Source: DATHTK01 sp035463295
GTDB taxonomy: Bacteria > Actinomycetota > Rubrobacteria > Rubrobacterales > Rubrobacteraceae
NCBI GenBank assembly: GCA_035463295.1
Contig: DATHTK010000042.1
Location: forward strand, 1 to 11,003
Direction of reading: 5' to 3'
DNA length: 11,003 bases
Shown: piece by piece, positions 1-6,759 of the stretch
How the letters are laid out: each line of letters starts with the position of its first letter
Position numbering within the stretch: the first letter of the stretch is position 1
Notes under the pieces: model-generated
The model's input: only the letters and a program-made list of their open reading frames with translations
The model's database searches: none
Told to the model about the DNA's origin: nothing
Translations under genes and position numbers: made by a program

Positions 1-87
1 GAGCGGCCAGTCGTGCGTGATTGGGAGGGCGACATCTACATGATGCCAGAGGACGTCGCGGAGCTGATCCGGCGGCTGAAGCTGTAA
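1..87 (+). CDS. C-terminal end of an unidentified protein (partial)
   Basis: The frame is open from the first base of the window and closes with TAA at 85-87, giving the last 28 residues of a protein whose body lies to the left. The visible tail has a DWEGDIYMMPED stretch followed by a short basic amphipathic helix ending RRLKL. I do not recognise the family, and 28 residues are too few to assign a function. It is the only likely plus-strand gene here and converges on the UspA gene at 240-686. The frame could be open by chance, but the amino acid mix and the helical ending look like real protein. Confidence 0.5.
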   Translation, partial: ERPVVRDWEGDIYMMPEDVAELIRRLKL

Positions 88-92
88 GGTAG

Positions 93-144
93 CACTGTGA
101 ATGCGGCACACAGGCCGAATTAGGCGTTGCCGCTGGCCGCAGTG
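93..144. terminator. Nested inverted repeat between convergent genes, possible bidirectional terminator
   Basis: CACTG (93-97) pairs with CAGTG (140-144), and inside it GCGGCA (103-108) pairs with TGCCGC (128-133). The two stems are separated by unpaired stretches of 5 and 6 bases. The structure starts 5 bases after the stop of the plus-strand gene and lies about 95 bases past the end of the minus-strand UspA gene. No T-run follows on either side, so it is not a textbook intrinsic terminator. Its position between converging genes is the main support. Confidence 0.3.
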
Positions 145-239
145 AACAACATCATCTACGCCAGTCTAGCGACGCCCTACCTCCACGGATTTGCACCAGC
201 GACCCCAACGGCGTGAACTATCTGCTCCTTATAGCTGCG

Positions 240-686
240 CTATCCCCTAACCACCATCACGGGACAGTGAGCGTGGCGAACCACAGAATCGGAGACGCTA
301 CCCATCAGCGCCCTCCTTATGCCCCCGACTCCCCTGCTGCCAACCATTATGAGTCCCACCCCGAGTTCCTCGGCAAGCCTCACAATCTCGCGATCTGGAT
401 CCCCCTCCTCCACATGGGACCCGGCCACCTTTGCCCCGGCTTTCTCGGCCTCGTGCACCTGCTCGTCGAGCAACTCCTGGGCTGCTTGCCTGCTCTCCTT
501 ATGCCCTTCGACGCTACCCACAAGCGCACTATCGACGTTGGAGTAGAGCCTCACTACCGGCCAGACATGAACGATATGTAGCTCCGAGTCGGTCTTCTGG
601 GCTAGATCAGTGGCCGTATCGAGGGCTAACTGCGCTTCTTCGGAACCATCGGTGGCCAGCAAGATCCTGGTCGGGAAGATGGTCAT
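240..686 (-). CDS. Universal stress protein, UspA family, ATP-binding type
   Basis: A complete single-domain Usp of 148 residues, the usual family length. It opens with the first Usp beta strand and nucleotide-binding loop (FPTRILLATDGS, residues 4-15). It ends with the ATP-binding signature G-2x-G-9x-G-S at G116, G119 and G129-S130, followed by the conserved SVVRHAHCPVMVV strand. Family members are small cytoplasmic proteins, usually dimers, that bind ATP and rise under starvation, oxidative or osmotic stress. The motif places this one in the ATP-binding group. The ATG is preceded by GAGGAGG (694-700) at a 7-base spacing. It lies 154 bases downstream of a second Usp gene on the same strand, and is closer in sequence to the Usp at 5790-6248 than to that neighbour. 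The exact stress role cannot be read from sequence. Confidence 0.95.
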   Translation of the reverse strand: MTIFPTRILLATDGSEEAQLALDTATDLAQKTDSELHIVHVWPVVRLYSNVDSALVGSVEGHKESRQAAQELLDEQVHEAEKAGAKVAGSHVEEGDPDREIVRLAEELGVGLIMVGSRGVGGIRRALMGSVSDSVVRHAHCPVMVVRG

Positions 687-840
687 AAGGCTGCCTCCTC
701 GCTCGATGCTGTACCCACAACTGCAAATGATGCCAGCACGCCGATCCCCATGCAGGGCGGAACGTTGGTTGGCGCTGCTGTGAAAATAATCCCCCTCACC
801 GAGGCTTGCCGCGCCGCTACCGGACAGTCGGGAGCGCCCG

Positions 841-1293
841 TTAGGGTCGCTCTTCTCCCCGGACCACTAGCACCGGGCAATGCGCGTGTGCAACGACGTT
901 GCTGGAGACGCTTCCGATAGGACGCCTAAGCCGGCCGAGTCCCCTGCTCCCCACCACGATCATGCTGGCGCTGATCTCCTCGCCGAGCGCGATCACCTCG
1001 GCATCCGGCTCGCCCACCCTGAGGTGAGCTTTGGCTACCTTGGAGCCGAGTTCCTCGATCTTCCTCACCTGTCCGTCGAGCATCTCCCGGGCCCACTGCA
1101 TATCCTCCTCGTACAGGCTGGGGCTCTCGGGACCTGGGAGAGAGAGGTGGTATGGCTGCGTTACGGGCACCACGTAGACCACATGCAGCTCTGCGCCGAA
1201 AGCACGAGCCATCTCGGCCGCCCTACGCGCCGCCGCGGCAGCGGTTCTTGACCCGTCGGTTGCGACAAGGATCTTTGTCGGCAATCCGTTCAT
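841..1293 (-). CDS. Universal stress protein, UspA family, with shortened ATP motif
   Basis: A 150-residue Usp domain. The first strand and loop (TKILVATDGS, residues 6-15) and the C-terminal ending AHAHCPVLVVRG are clear. The nucleotide signature reads G115-SR-G118, then eight residues, then G127-S128. The usual spacing is nine, and both other Usp proteins in this window have nine, so the loop is one residue short. An in-frame ATG exists 12 codons upstream. I chose the ATG at 1291-1293 because AAGGAG (1303-1308) sits 9 bases before it and because it aligns with the start of the other Usp genes. Expected role is ATP-linked stress protection in the cytoplasm; nucleotide binding may be altered by the loop change. 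It may share a transcript with the Usp at 240-686. Confidence 0.93.
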   Translation of the reverse strand: MNGLPTKILVATDGSRTAAAAARRAAEMARAFGAELHVVYVVPVTQPYHLSLPGPESPSLYEEDMQWAREMLDGQVRKIEELGSKVAKAHLRVGEPDAEVIALGEEISASMIVVGSRGLGRLRRPIGSVSSNVVAHAHCPVLVVRGEERP

Positions 1294-1594
1294 CTCTTCG
1301 CGCTCCTTCGAGTCTCTCCTCATCGTCAAACGCGCCCTCTAGACCGATCCATTCCCCCGATCCACCCGCAGGTTAGACCGAGGAACCCTGCCCGCAACCG
1401 GCCGCGTCTCCCAAACACCTTGAACCTCCTCTGTCCACCGTTCGCGTGTCGAGTATTTTCTCCGCCCGCCCCCAGACTCTACTCGGCCGGAAGCGCCCCC
1501 TGCCTGACCAGCATGGGTTATTTCGCTGGTCAGGATTGATCAAGTCGCCATTGCCCGCAGCGTAGCAGTCCGGTCGGCTACATCTCACGGCGGG
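1294..1594. other. Intergenic region between cation pump gene and Usp gene
   Basis: About 300 bases without a convincing gene. The only notable structure is the inverted repeat at 1503-1534. The region must hold the 5' leader of the Usp gene at 841-1293, but I see no clear -35/-10 pair. A 71-codon open frame on the minus strand (1373-1588) has no recognisable protein content and no good ribosome binding site. Confidence 0.6.
1503..1534 (-). terminator. Perfect 10-bp inverted repeat downstream of the cation pump gene
   Basis: CCTGACCAGC (1503-1512) is exactly matched by GCTGGTCAGG (1525-1534), with a 12-base AT-richer loop between them. It lies about 60 bases after the stop codon of the P-type ATPase, so it could form a strong transcript hairpin ending that message. 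No T-run follows on the minus strand, so it might instead act by a Rho-type or pausing mechanism, or be a binding site for a dimeric regulator of the downstream Usp genes. Confidence 0.45.
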
Positions 1595-4198
1595 TCAGCC
1601 GGGTATCGTATCTCCTTCCTGCGATCTCAGCCGCTTGTGGGCCGCATCCGCTACCAGGACGGCGGGAGCCGCCAGCGCGGCCACCGCCCAACCCCACAGC
1701 GGCGGCGGGGCGTGTCCCAGCAACGAGGCCACGAGCGGGATGAAGAGGAAACCCGCGAGCGCGAGCAGCTCCACGACAACCGCACCCAGGAGCAGCGGGT
1801 TGGTCGTCCAGCCGAGAGAGCCCGGCCAGCGCGTGGTGCTGCGGCAGGCGAACGCGTTGGCCATCTGTCCCAGTACGACGGCGCTGAAAGCCGCACCCGA
1901 GGCGGCGAGAAGCACATGCCCCGTGGGGAACTCCGCTCCCGGGCGCCAACCGGCGGCGACAAAGGCGACCACGAACGCCGACATCTCCACGACCGCCTCC
2001 GCAGGACCAAGCACGAAGAAGACGCGCCGCAGGAGAGGGCCATCGATCAGGTGCTGTCCACGCGGCGGCTTGCGGAGGACATCCTTATCAGGTGGCTCCG
2101 CTCCCAAGGCCAGGGCCGGCAGGAGGTCGGTCCCGATGTCCAGGGCGAGTATCTGCAGGACACCGAGGGCCAGGGGGAACTGTCCCCCCGAGAGCGCCCA
2201 TACGACGAACGGCGTGAGCTCGGCCACGTTATCGGTGAGATGGTACGTTAGGAAGCGGCGCACGTTGGCGAAGGTCGCACGCCCCTGCTCCACGGCGGTG
2301 ACTATAGTCGCGAAGTCGTCGTCGAGCAGCACGAGGTCCGCGGCCTCGCGGGCCACATCGGTGCCAGAGCGTCCCATCGCGACGCCGATGTCGGCCTGCT
2401 GGAGCGCGGGGCCATCGTTGACCCCATCTCCAGTCATGGCCACGACGTGACCCCGCACCTGGAGAGCGCGGGCGATGCGGAGCTTGTCCTCCGGCGCAAC
2501 CCGGCTCACGATGCACCCGTCGCGGTCCAGGAGCGCGCCGAGGATGGCTTCGTCCTGGGGCAACTCGCGCCCCTCGAAGACCATGCCTTCTTCTCCGATA
2601 AGCCCGACCTCGCGGGCGATAGCCTCGGCCGTAGCGGGATGGTCTCCGGTGATCATGGCAACCCGGATCCCCGCTTTTCGGCAAGCAGCGACCGACTCCG
2701 CGGCACCCGGACGGGGCGGGTCCTCGAGTCCGACCAGTCCCAGCAGTTCCAGTCCTGTCTCGGCCTCGTCGGCCACGGCGGATATCCCGGACGCCGATCG
2801 CGTGGCGACCGCGATCACCCGCAGCCCCCGCCCCGCCAGGTTTCGCAGCGCGTCCCGCGCGCCTTCCACCTCCCGACAACGGGGAAGTACGCTGTCCGGC
2901 GCGCCCTTGACCCACAACCGATCACCCAAGACCACCGACATCCGGCGCCTGCGGGGGTCGAAAGGGAAGCGTTTGGTCGCAGATGTCGTGCGCTCCTCCA
3001 CCTCGACATCTATCCCGATCCTCCGGGCAAACGTGTAGATCGCCGCTTCCATGGGGTCGCCACGAGCGATCCAACGCCCCTGCTCCTCCACGGCCCTCCC
3101 GGTCGAGCACCGGACGGCGGCGCGCGCCAGACTCCGCAGCGCTGGAAGCGCTCTCTCTTCGGTTTCGATCCTGCCCGCGGGTTCGTAGCCGCTCCCGGAG
3201 ATCCGTGCCCTACCCGCCGGTGTCCAGACTTCGACCACAGACATCTCGTTGCGCGTGAGGGTGCCGGTCTTGTCGGTGCAGATGAAGGTAGTCGAACCCA
3301 GGGTTTCGACCGATTCCAGGTGTCGCGCCAGAGCGTGCCGGGTTGCCATGCGCTGGGCGCCCATCGCCAGAGACAGGGTGACTGTCGGAAGCAACCCCTC
3401 CGGCACCAGTGCTACCGTGACGCCTATAGCGAAGAGGAATCCGGAGTTGGCAGGCGTGCCGATGAGGAGGGCGATGATAAAGAACATCACCCCTACGCCC
3501 ACCGCGATCACGGCCACCGTGCGCACTACCCGATCGAGCTCTCGGGCGAGCGGGGTACGGGGATGCTGGCTGGCCCTGGTGAGCTGCGCGATGCCGGCGA
3601 GCCTGGTCTCGGAGCCGGTGGCGGCCACGGCGGCTACTCCCTCCCCCTCCACTACGAAGGTGCCGGCGAAGACCGTTCCCCCAGACTCGACGGTAACGGG
3701 CACGCTCTCGCCCGTGAGCGTGGACGCATCTATGCTCAAAGAGTGTGCCTCCAGCACCCGAAGGTCGGCGGAGATGCGGTCGCCGGAGGCGAGCAGGACG
3801 ACGTCCCCAACCACCAGATCGCCAGCGTCCACCTCGACGATCTTTCCGTCGCGCAGTACCGTCGCCTTGCGGGGCAAGAGGTCCCGTAAGCGCTCGGCTG
3901 CGCGCTCGGCCCTATATTCCTGTGCGAAGGCGAAGAGGCCGTTGATCACCACCACGATAAAGATGGCGACGCCGAGCTGGGGCAGCCCCGCCACGAACGC
4001 TAGCCCGCCCGCGAACCACAACAGAAGCGCGAAGAAGTGGACCAGCTGCGCAAGGAGCAACCGCCACGCGGGGGGAGGCGGCGAGACGGGCAGGGCGTTA
4101 GGACCATCACGCGCGAGGCGCGACGCTGCCTCAGAGGACGTCAGACCTCGTCGGGTATCCGGCGGAACCGTTTGGCCAGGTCCATCGCCTGGCGTCAT
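1595..4198 (-). CDS. P-type cation-transporting ATPase, Na,K/H,K-ATPase-like (P2 group)
   Basis: A full-length 867-residue cation pump with ten predicted membrane helices (about 49-68, 73-93, 224-247, 253-280, 648-670, 674-698, 722-750, 762-784, 800-822 and 833-852). All catalytic landmarks are present: TGES (162-165), PEGL in helix 4 (266-269), phosphorylated D309 in DKTGTLT, KGAP (431-434), TGDH (517-520) and TGDGVND (589-595). A cation-ATPase N-terminal domain precedes helix 1. Helix 4 and its surroundings (PEGLLPTVT, then LESVETLGST before DKTGTLT), helix 5 (YHLTDNVAELTPF) and helix 6 (LALDIGTDLLPA) read like animal Na,K-ATPase rather than Ca-ATPase. Probable role is ATP-driven exchange of Na+, K+, H+ or Ca2+ across the cytoplasmic membrane; the ion is not settled. 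No beta subunit gene is visible nearby. The ATG has only a weak GGGG upstream, so the exact start is less certain than the rest. Confidence 0.97.
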   Translation of the reverse strand: MTPGDGPGQTVPPDTRRGLTSSEAASRLARDGPNALPVSPPPPAWRLLLAQLVHFFALLLWFAGGLAFVAGLPQLGVAIFIVVVINGLFAFAQEYRAERAAERLRDLLPRKATVLRDGKIVEVDAGDLVVGDVVLLASGDRISADLRVLEAHSLSIDASTLTGESVPVTVESGGTVFAGTFVVEGEGVAAVAATGSETRLAGIAQLTRASQHPRTPLARELDRVVRTVAVIAVGVGVMFFIIALLIGTPANSGFLFAIGVTVALVPEGLLPTVTLSLAMGAQRMATRHALARHLESVETLGSTTFICTDKTGTLTRNEMSVVEVWTPAGRARISGSGYEPAGRIETEERALPALRSLARAAVRCSTGRAVEEQGRWIARGDPMEAAIYTFARRIGIDVEVEERTTSATKRFPFDPRRRRMSVVLGDRLWVKGAPDSVLPRCREVEGARDALRNLAGRGLRVIAVATRSASGISAVADEAETGLELLGLVGLEDPPRPGAAESVAACRKAGIRVAMITGDHPATAEAIAREVGLIGEEGMVFEGRELPQDEAILGALLDRDGCIVSRVAPEDKLRIARALQVRGHVVAMTGDGVNDGPALQQADIGVAMGRSGTDVAREAADLVLLDDDFATIVTAVEQGRATFANVRRFLTYHLTDNVAELTPFVVWALSGGQFPLALGVLQILALDIGTDLLPALALGAEPPDKDVLRKPPRGQHLIDGPLLRRVFFVLGPAEAVVEMSAFVVAFVAAGWRPGAEFPTGHVLLAASGAAFSAVVLGQMANAFACRSTTRWPGSLGWTTNPLLLGAVVVELLALAGFLFIPLVASLLGHAPPPLWGWAVAALAAPAVLVADAAHKRLRSQEGDTIPG

Positions 4199-4506
4199 GG
4201 ATCAGCCCCATATCCGAGGGCGGCAGGTGCGAAACCGCGTGTCACATTAGCCTTCGGCGACGTGGGTAGGCAAGCCCCAGAGCACCGGGATCGTCCTTGA
4301 GCGAGTAGCCCAGCACGCGAGAGATCCCGCGGTGGAAGCTCGGTCTCGGCCATCGGATTCTCTGTCCTTAGCGACAATTTCATCATTCGCGCTTCTTTCC
4401 AAGAAGGCGCCCATAGCACCGTCTAGAACACTTTCCTGGACTCGACCATCGTCTTCCCGAGACCCTGGGCGAGCGTACCGGACCTCTGCCTCTCTTGCGT
4501 TCCTCG
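4199..4506. other. Gene-poor region upstream of the cation pump
   Basis: About 300 bases with no intact gene. On the minus strand several short open frames overlap, including one with no start codon (4383-4592) and one of 74 codons (4195-4419). None has a recognisable domain or good ribosome binding site. Protein-like stretches switch frame, as expected for decayed coding sequence left of the truncated ligase gene. The pump's promoter should lie here, but I could not identify it. Confidence 0.5.
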
Positions 4507-4812
4507 TCAAACCAGGAGCGCCCCCTTTCCAGAAGCGGTTCCAGGAAACCCTCCCGCGACACTCCGAGACGCTCCAGCGTCTCCTCCGTGGCCTATCTGG
4601 CACCACATCGATTGGCGGCCAGGAACCCGGAGGGAGTGAGCACTCCCCTGGAGTGTCGTGTTCTGGACGACTTCCGGCTTGATGTAGGGGCTACCTGGGT
4701 AGAGGTTCATCAGCGGCAGGATACCGTCGACCAGATCGAGGGTGTGAGCGTCGAGCAGCTGGAACTCCAGCTCCATCCCGATCGTGCGGGGATCAGAGGC
4801 CCTGAAGTCCAC
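4507..4812 (-). pseudogene. Truncated YbdK-type carboxylate-amine ligase (GCS2 family), N-terminal remnant
   Basis: The first 52 codons read as the start of a glutamate-cysteine-ligase-2-type carboxylate-amine ligase: IGMELEFQLLD (residues 11-21) carries the conserved acidic E-x-E core, and SPYIKPEVVQNT (41-52) matches the next conserved block. Intact members are about 370 residues and couple a carboxylate to an amine using ATP. Here homology ends at codon 52 (about 4657). The expected EIN continuation is missing and the frame runs on through low-sense sequence to a stop at 4507. The start looks intact: GTG at 4810-4812 with GGGAG 7 bases upstream. A deletion or rearrangement therefore seems to have removed about 85 percent of the gene. 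Active-site residues beyond the N-terminus are absent, so no enzyme activity is expected. Confidence 0.7.
4632..4655. repeat. Alternating GGAGTG/CACTCC repeats at the ligase breakpoint
   Basis: GGGAGTG (4632-4638), CACTCCC (4641-4647) and GGAGTG (4650-4655) follow one another with 2- and 2-3-base gaps. Any two neighbours can pair as a hairpin, and the outer two form a direct repeat. The cluster lies directly after codon 52 of the truncated ligase gene, where homology stops. Confidence 0.6.
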
Positions 4813-4933
4813 GGTCTGACTCCCAGAGACATGTCTGGATCCTCGTGTTCATCAGGACCAGTGGTGGTTTCTCAGCTCTCTCAGCCGCTCTTCGGAAAGG
4901 TGCCTCGCACTAGCGAAGCCCAGCCTGGTTATC

Positions 4934-5353
4934 TCACTCAGGCTCACCGGCCGCCCGTATCTTACGCAGCGTCTCGTGGGAGAGAGAAAAGGTGTAAAGC
5001 TCTATCTTGCCTCCCTTCACGATCGCCTCGGCCGCGCCCTCTACTTCGTCCACCCCGAGATCTCGAAAGCGCTCGGAAGAAACGGTGGACTCCCAGATCA
5101 CCCTGTCTCCCACTCCCTCCTGGTGTCCGGCTACTTGGTGGTATCTGGATTCGACGTGGATGCCCGGCATGTGCCTCCGCACGTAATCCCCTACCTCCAC
5201 CTTGCCCTCGTAAGCCTCCGGTTCGCCGGGCGGAGCAGGCACGAGCCTGACCACTGCATCTTCGATGAAGAGGTCGAGCACCCCTTCTGCGTCGTGGTCG
5301 TTCCATGCAGCGTCAAAGCGGTCTATCACACGCAACGGGTCGTCTCCTGACAC
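4934..5353 (-). CDS. NTF2/SnoaL-like small protein
   Basis: A 139-residue protein with the pattern of the NTF2-like cone fold. An opening helix with an aromatic-rich turn (VIDRFDAAWNDHDAEGVLDLF, about residues 9-29) leads into EDAVVRLVPAPPG. A helix with GDYVRRHMPG and a run of beta strands follow (VIWESTVS, KIELYTFSLS). SnoaL-like members include polyketide cyclases, isomerases and many uncharacterised ligand-binding proteins; nothing here identifies a substrate or catalytic pair. An ATG 25 codons upstream (5428) gives an unmatched N-terminal extension with no ribosome binding site. I chose the GTG at 5351-5353 because AAGGAG (5361-5366) lies 7 bases before it and the fold begins right after. 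It stands alone between the Usp gene and the ligase remnant. Confidence 0.8.
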   Translation of the reverse strand: MSGDDPLRVIDRFDAAWNDHDAEGVLDLFIEDAVVRLVPAPPGEPEAYEGKVEVGDYVRRHMPGIHVESRYHQVAGHQEGVGDRVIWESTVSSERFRDLGVDEVEGAAEAIVKGGKIELYTFSLSHETLRKIRAAGEPE

Positions 5354-5553
5354 GGACTCTCTCCTTTCCCGCTCGCTCACTGGAATGATGGCGAATCGGG
5401 ATAATTGTACCGGCGGCTCGTTGTCCATCCGCGCCGTTGCAGCCTAGAAGCCTGCACCCCTTCGACTCCCAACGTCTCCCCCAGAATACCTGGGTTTACC
5501 CGACGGATGCGCCTGTCGCCGTGCTGCCGCGCGGTCCCTGTGTTCGAGCTGGG

Positions 5554-5737
5554 CGCCGCTCTTACCTGCCTCTCCGCGTCCTGTAGCTCGTAGTCTGGCA
5601 CTTCCCAGCCCTCTCCCCTCAGACGCCGGCAAATGTCCTCGCTCTCTATTCGTCCAGGTCTTCCACAGAGGGTTAGCTGCCCCCTCCGGCTCAAGCAGGT
5701 ACGCGCGAATGCCGCCCAGCTGTGGGGCTACGATCAC
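5554..5737 (-). pseudogene. Possible small frameshifted gene, unidentified
   Basis: Just downstream of the Usp gene at 5790-6248, the minus strand has AGGAGG (5750-5755) followed, after a longish gap, by a GTG at 5735-5737. That frame reads VIVAPQLGGIRAYLLEPEG and then degenerates. From about 5640 an adjacent frame reads sensibly instead (DICRRLRGEGWEVPDYELQD and on to about 5554). Two protein-like halves in neighbouring frames suggest a small gene broken by a one-base indel. I do not recognise the family. It could equally be chance coding flavour in GC-rich DNA. Apart from this I see nothing in the 5354-5789 gap. Confidence 0.3.
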
Positions 5738-5789
5738 AAATCGCCCCCACCTCCTACAGCGGACATAAGCCCAGTAGCTACGAGACCTA

Positions 5790-6248
5790 CTAACCCGTCC
5801 CGCGTACAACCATAACAGGGCAGTGGGCGTGGCGGACCACCGAGTCAGAGACGCTGCCCATCAGCGCTCTCCTTACCCCGCTCAGGCCACGACTCCCCAC
5901 TACTACGAGGCTGCTGCCAAGTTCCTCGGCCAGTGCAATGATCTCCTTGTCGGGCTCTCCCGTCCTAAGATGCGCCTGCGCAACGTTCCCGCCAGCCTCC
6001 CGGATACGCTTCACTTGCTCATCCAACACCTTCTGGAGTTCCTCCCGAGCCTCCCGCCGCAACGTCTCCGCGGCCTCCGGGAAGCGCACTTCATAATAGG
6101 GGTGCACGTAGTCCGATTCGGCCAAGACGATCGCGACGTGCAGCTCCGAACGGGTGCTCGAGGCAAGGTCTGCCGCGGTTGTGGCTGCTAACTCGGCCTC
6201 CTCCGAGCCGTCGGTTGCCAAAACGATCCTGGTAGGGAAGATGCTCAT
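5790..6248 (-). CDS. Universal stress protein, UspA family, ATP-binding type
   Basis: A 152-residue single Usp domain. It has the opening strand and loop FPTRIVLATDGS (residues 4-15) and a full G-2x-G-9x-G-S nucleotide signature at G118, G121 and G131-S132. The conserved C-terminal block SVSDSVVRHAHCPVMVVRG is identical to that of the Usp at 240-686, so these two are the closest paralogues here. The middle section (residues 43-80) diverges and is highly charged, as is usual for the Usp dimer and helix region. The ATG is preceded by AGGAGG (6259-6264) with a 10-base spacer. Expected role is ATP-dependent stress tolerance in the cytoplasm. It has about 190 bases of free leader before the next possible gene and probably has its own promoter, which I could not pin down. 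Confidence 0.95.
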   Translation of the reverse strand: MSIFPTRIVLATDGSEEAELAATTAADLASSTRSELHVAIVLAESDYVHPYYEVRFPEAAETLRREAREELQKVLDEQVKRIREAGGNVAQAHLRTGEPDKEIIALAEELGSSLVVVGSRGLSGVRRALMGSVSDSVVRHAHCPVMVVRGTG

Positions 6249-6441
6249 CTGTTCTGTACCTCCTGACTCGTCGTTTGGGAAGATCGCGCCGTGAGAACAA
6301 CGTCTTACAGCGGCATTCGTAAAGGTTGAGCCTTCTTGTTGAAGATCTTTGGCGGAGACGATTGTAGGAACATAGGTCCACGTAGAGCGAAGCGGTAAGC
6401 CCTCTGCCGAACCGGGAGCTCGGTACTAACGCACACCGCTG

Positions 6442-6636
6442 TTAGAGCATCTGGCTCCTTCCGCTGGGCCAGCCCCTATGACCTCCACGCAGCAATTGCC
6501 GAGCACGCTGGGTGAAGAGGCAGAACGTGCAGCCCCGGGCGGATCTACCACCGCTCTGCTCATGGGCCCGGGTTGCATCGATGGCCAACAGCAGCGTCAG
6601 AGCGTCGGAGTGCATCTCCTCCGCCTCATCCTCCAT
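6442..6636 (-). CDS. Possible small protein with CxxC motif (hypothetical)
   Basis: An ATG at 6634-6636 opens a 64-codon frame. It encodes an acidic N-terminus (MEDEAEEMHSDALTLLLAID), then GCTFCLF with a C-x-x-C pair, and a basic tail. GGAGGAG lies upstream but 11 bases from the ATG, a little far. Third codon positions are clearly GC-rich, as in real genes here. I know no family for it. It fills part of the 511-base gap between the phosphotransferase gene and the Usp gene. The remainder of that gap (6249-6441 and 6637-6759) holds no other gene I can support. The frame may be a chance opening. Confidence 0.35.
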   Translation of the reverse strand: MEDEAEEMHSDALTLLLAIDATRAHEQSGGRSARGCTFCLFTQRARQLLRGGHRGWPSGRSQML

Positions 6637-6759
6637 TGTCGATCCTGCTCCTCCGGCCTTCAAACGGCGGCTCGCACGACGCCGAGACCTCCTATAGCCG
6701 TCGGCTACTGCTGAGCTCCCACGCCTACCACGCTACCAGACATAGTGTTCTCGTTACAC

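Noticed and set aside
1294..1329. Longer start for the Usp gene at 841-1293
   Set aside because: The extra 12 codons contain the ribosome binding site of the internal ATG and have no counterpart in the other Usp proteins.
2447..3889. 480-codon plus-strand open frame opposite the cation pump
   Set aside because: It is antisense to clearly conserved pump motifs, has low-complexity Arg/Pro/Gly-rich content and no recognisable domain. Such frames are expected opposite GC-rich genes. The same applies to plus-strand frames at 3249-4250, 1635-2450 and 7807-8946.
5354..5428. Longer start (ATG at 5428) for the NTF2-like gene
   Set aside because: No ribosome binding site precedes it, and the added 25 residues do not belong to the fold. 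The GTG at 5351-5353 has AAGGAG at ideal spacing.
5773..5791. AGTAG/CTACT hairpin at the end of the Usp gene at 5790-6248
   Set aside because: A five-base stem overlapping the stop codon is expected by chance.
6391..6445. Inverted repeats AGCGGT/ACCGCT and CTAAC/GTTAG as a terminator
   Set aside because: The stems are only 5-6 bp, interleave rather than nest cleanly, and are not followed by a T-run. They are too weak to call.
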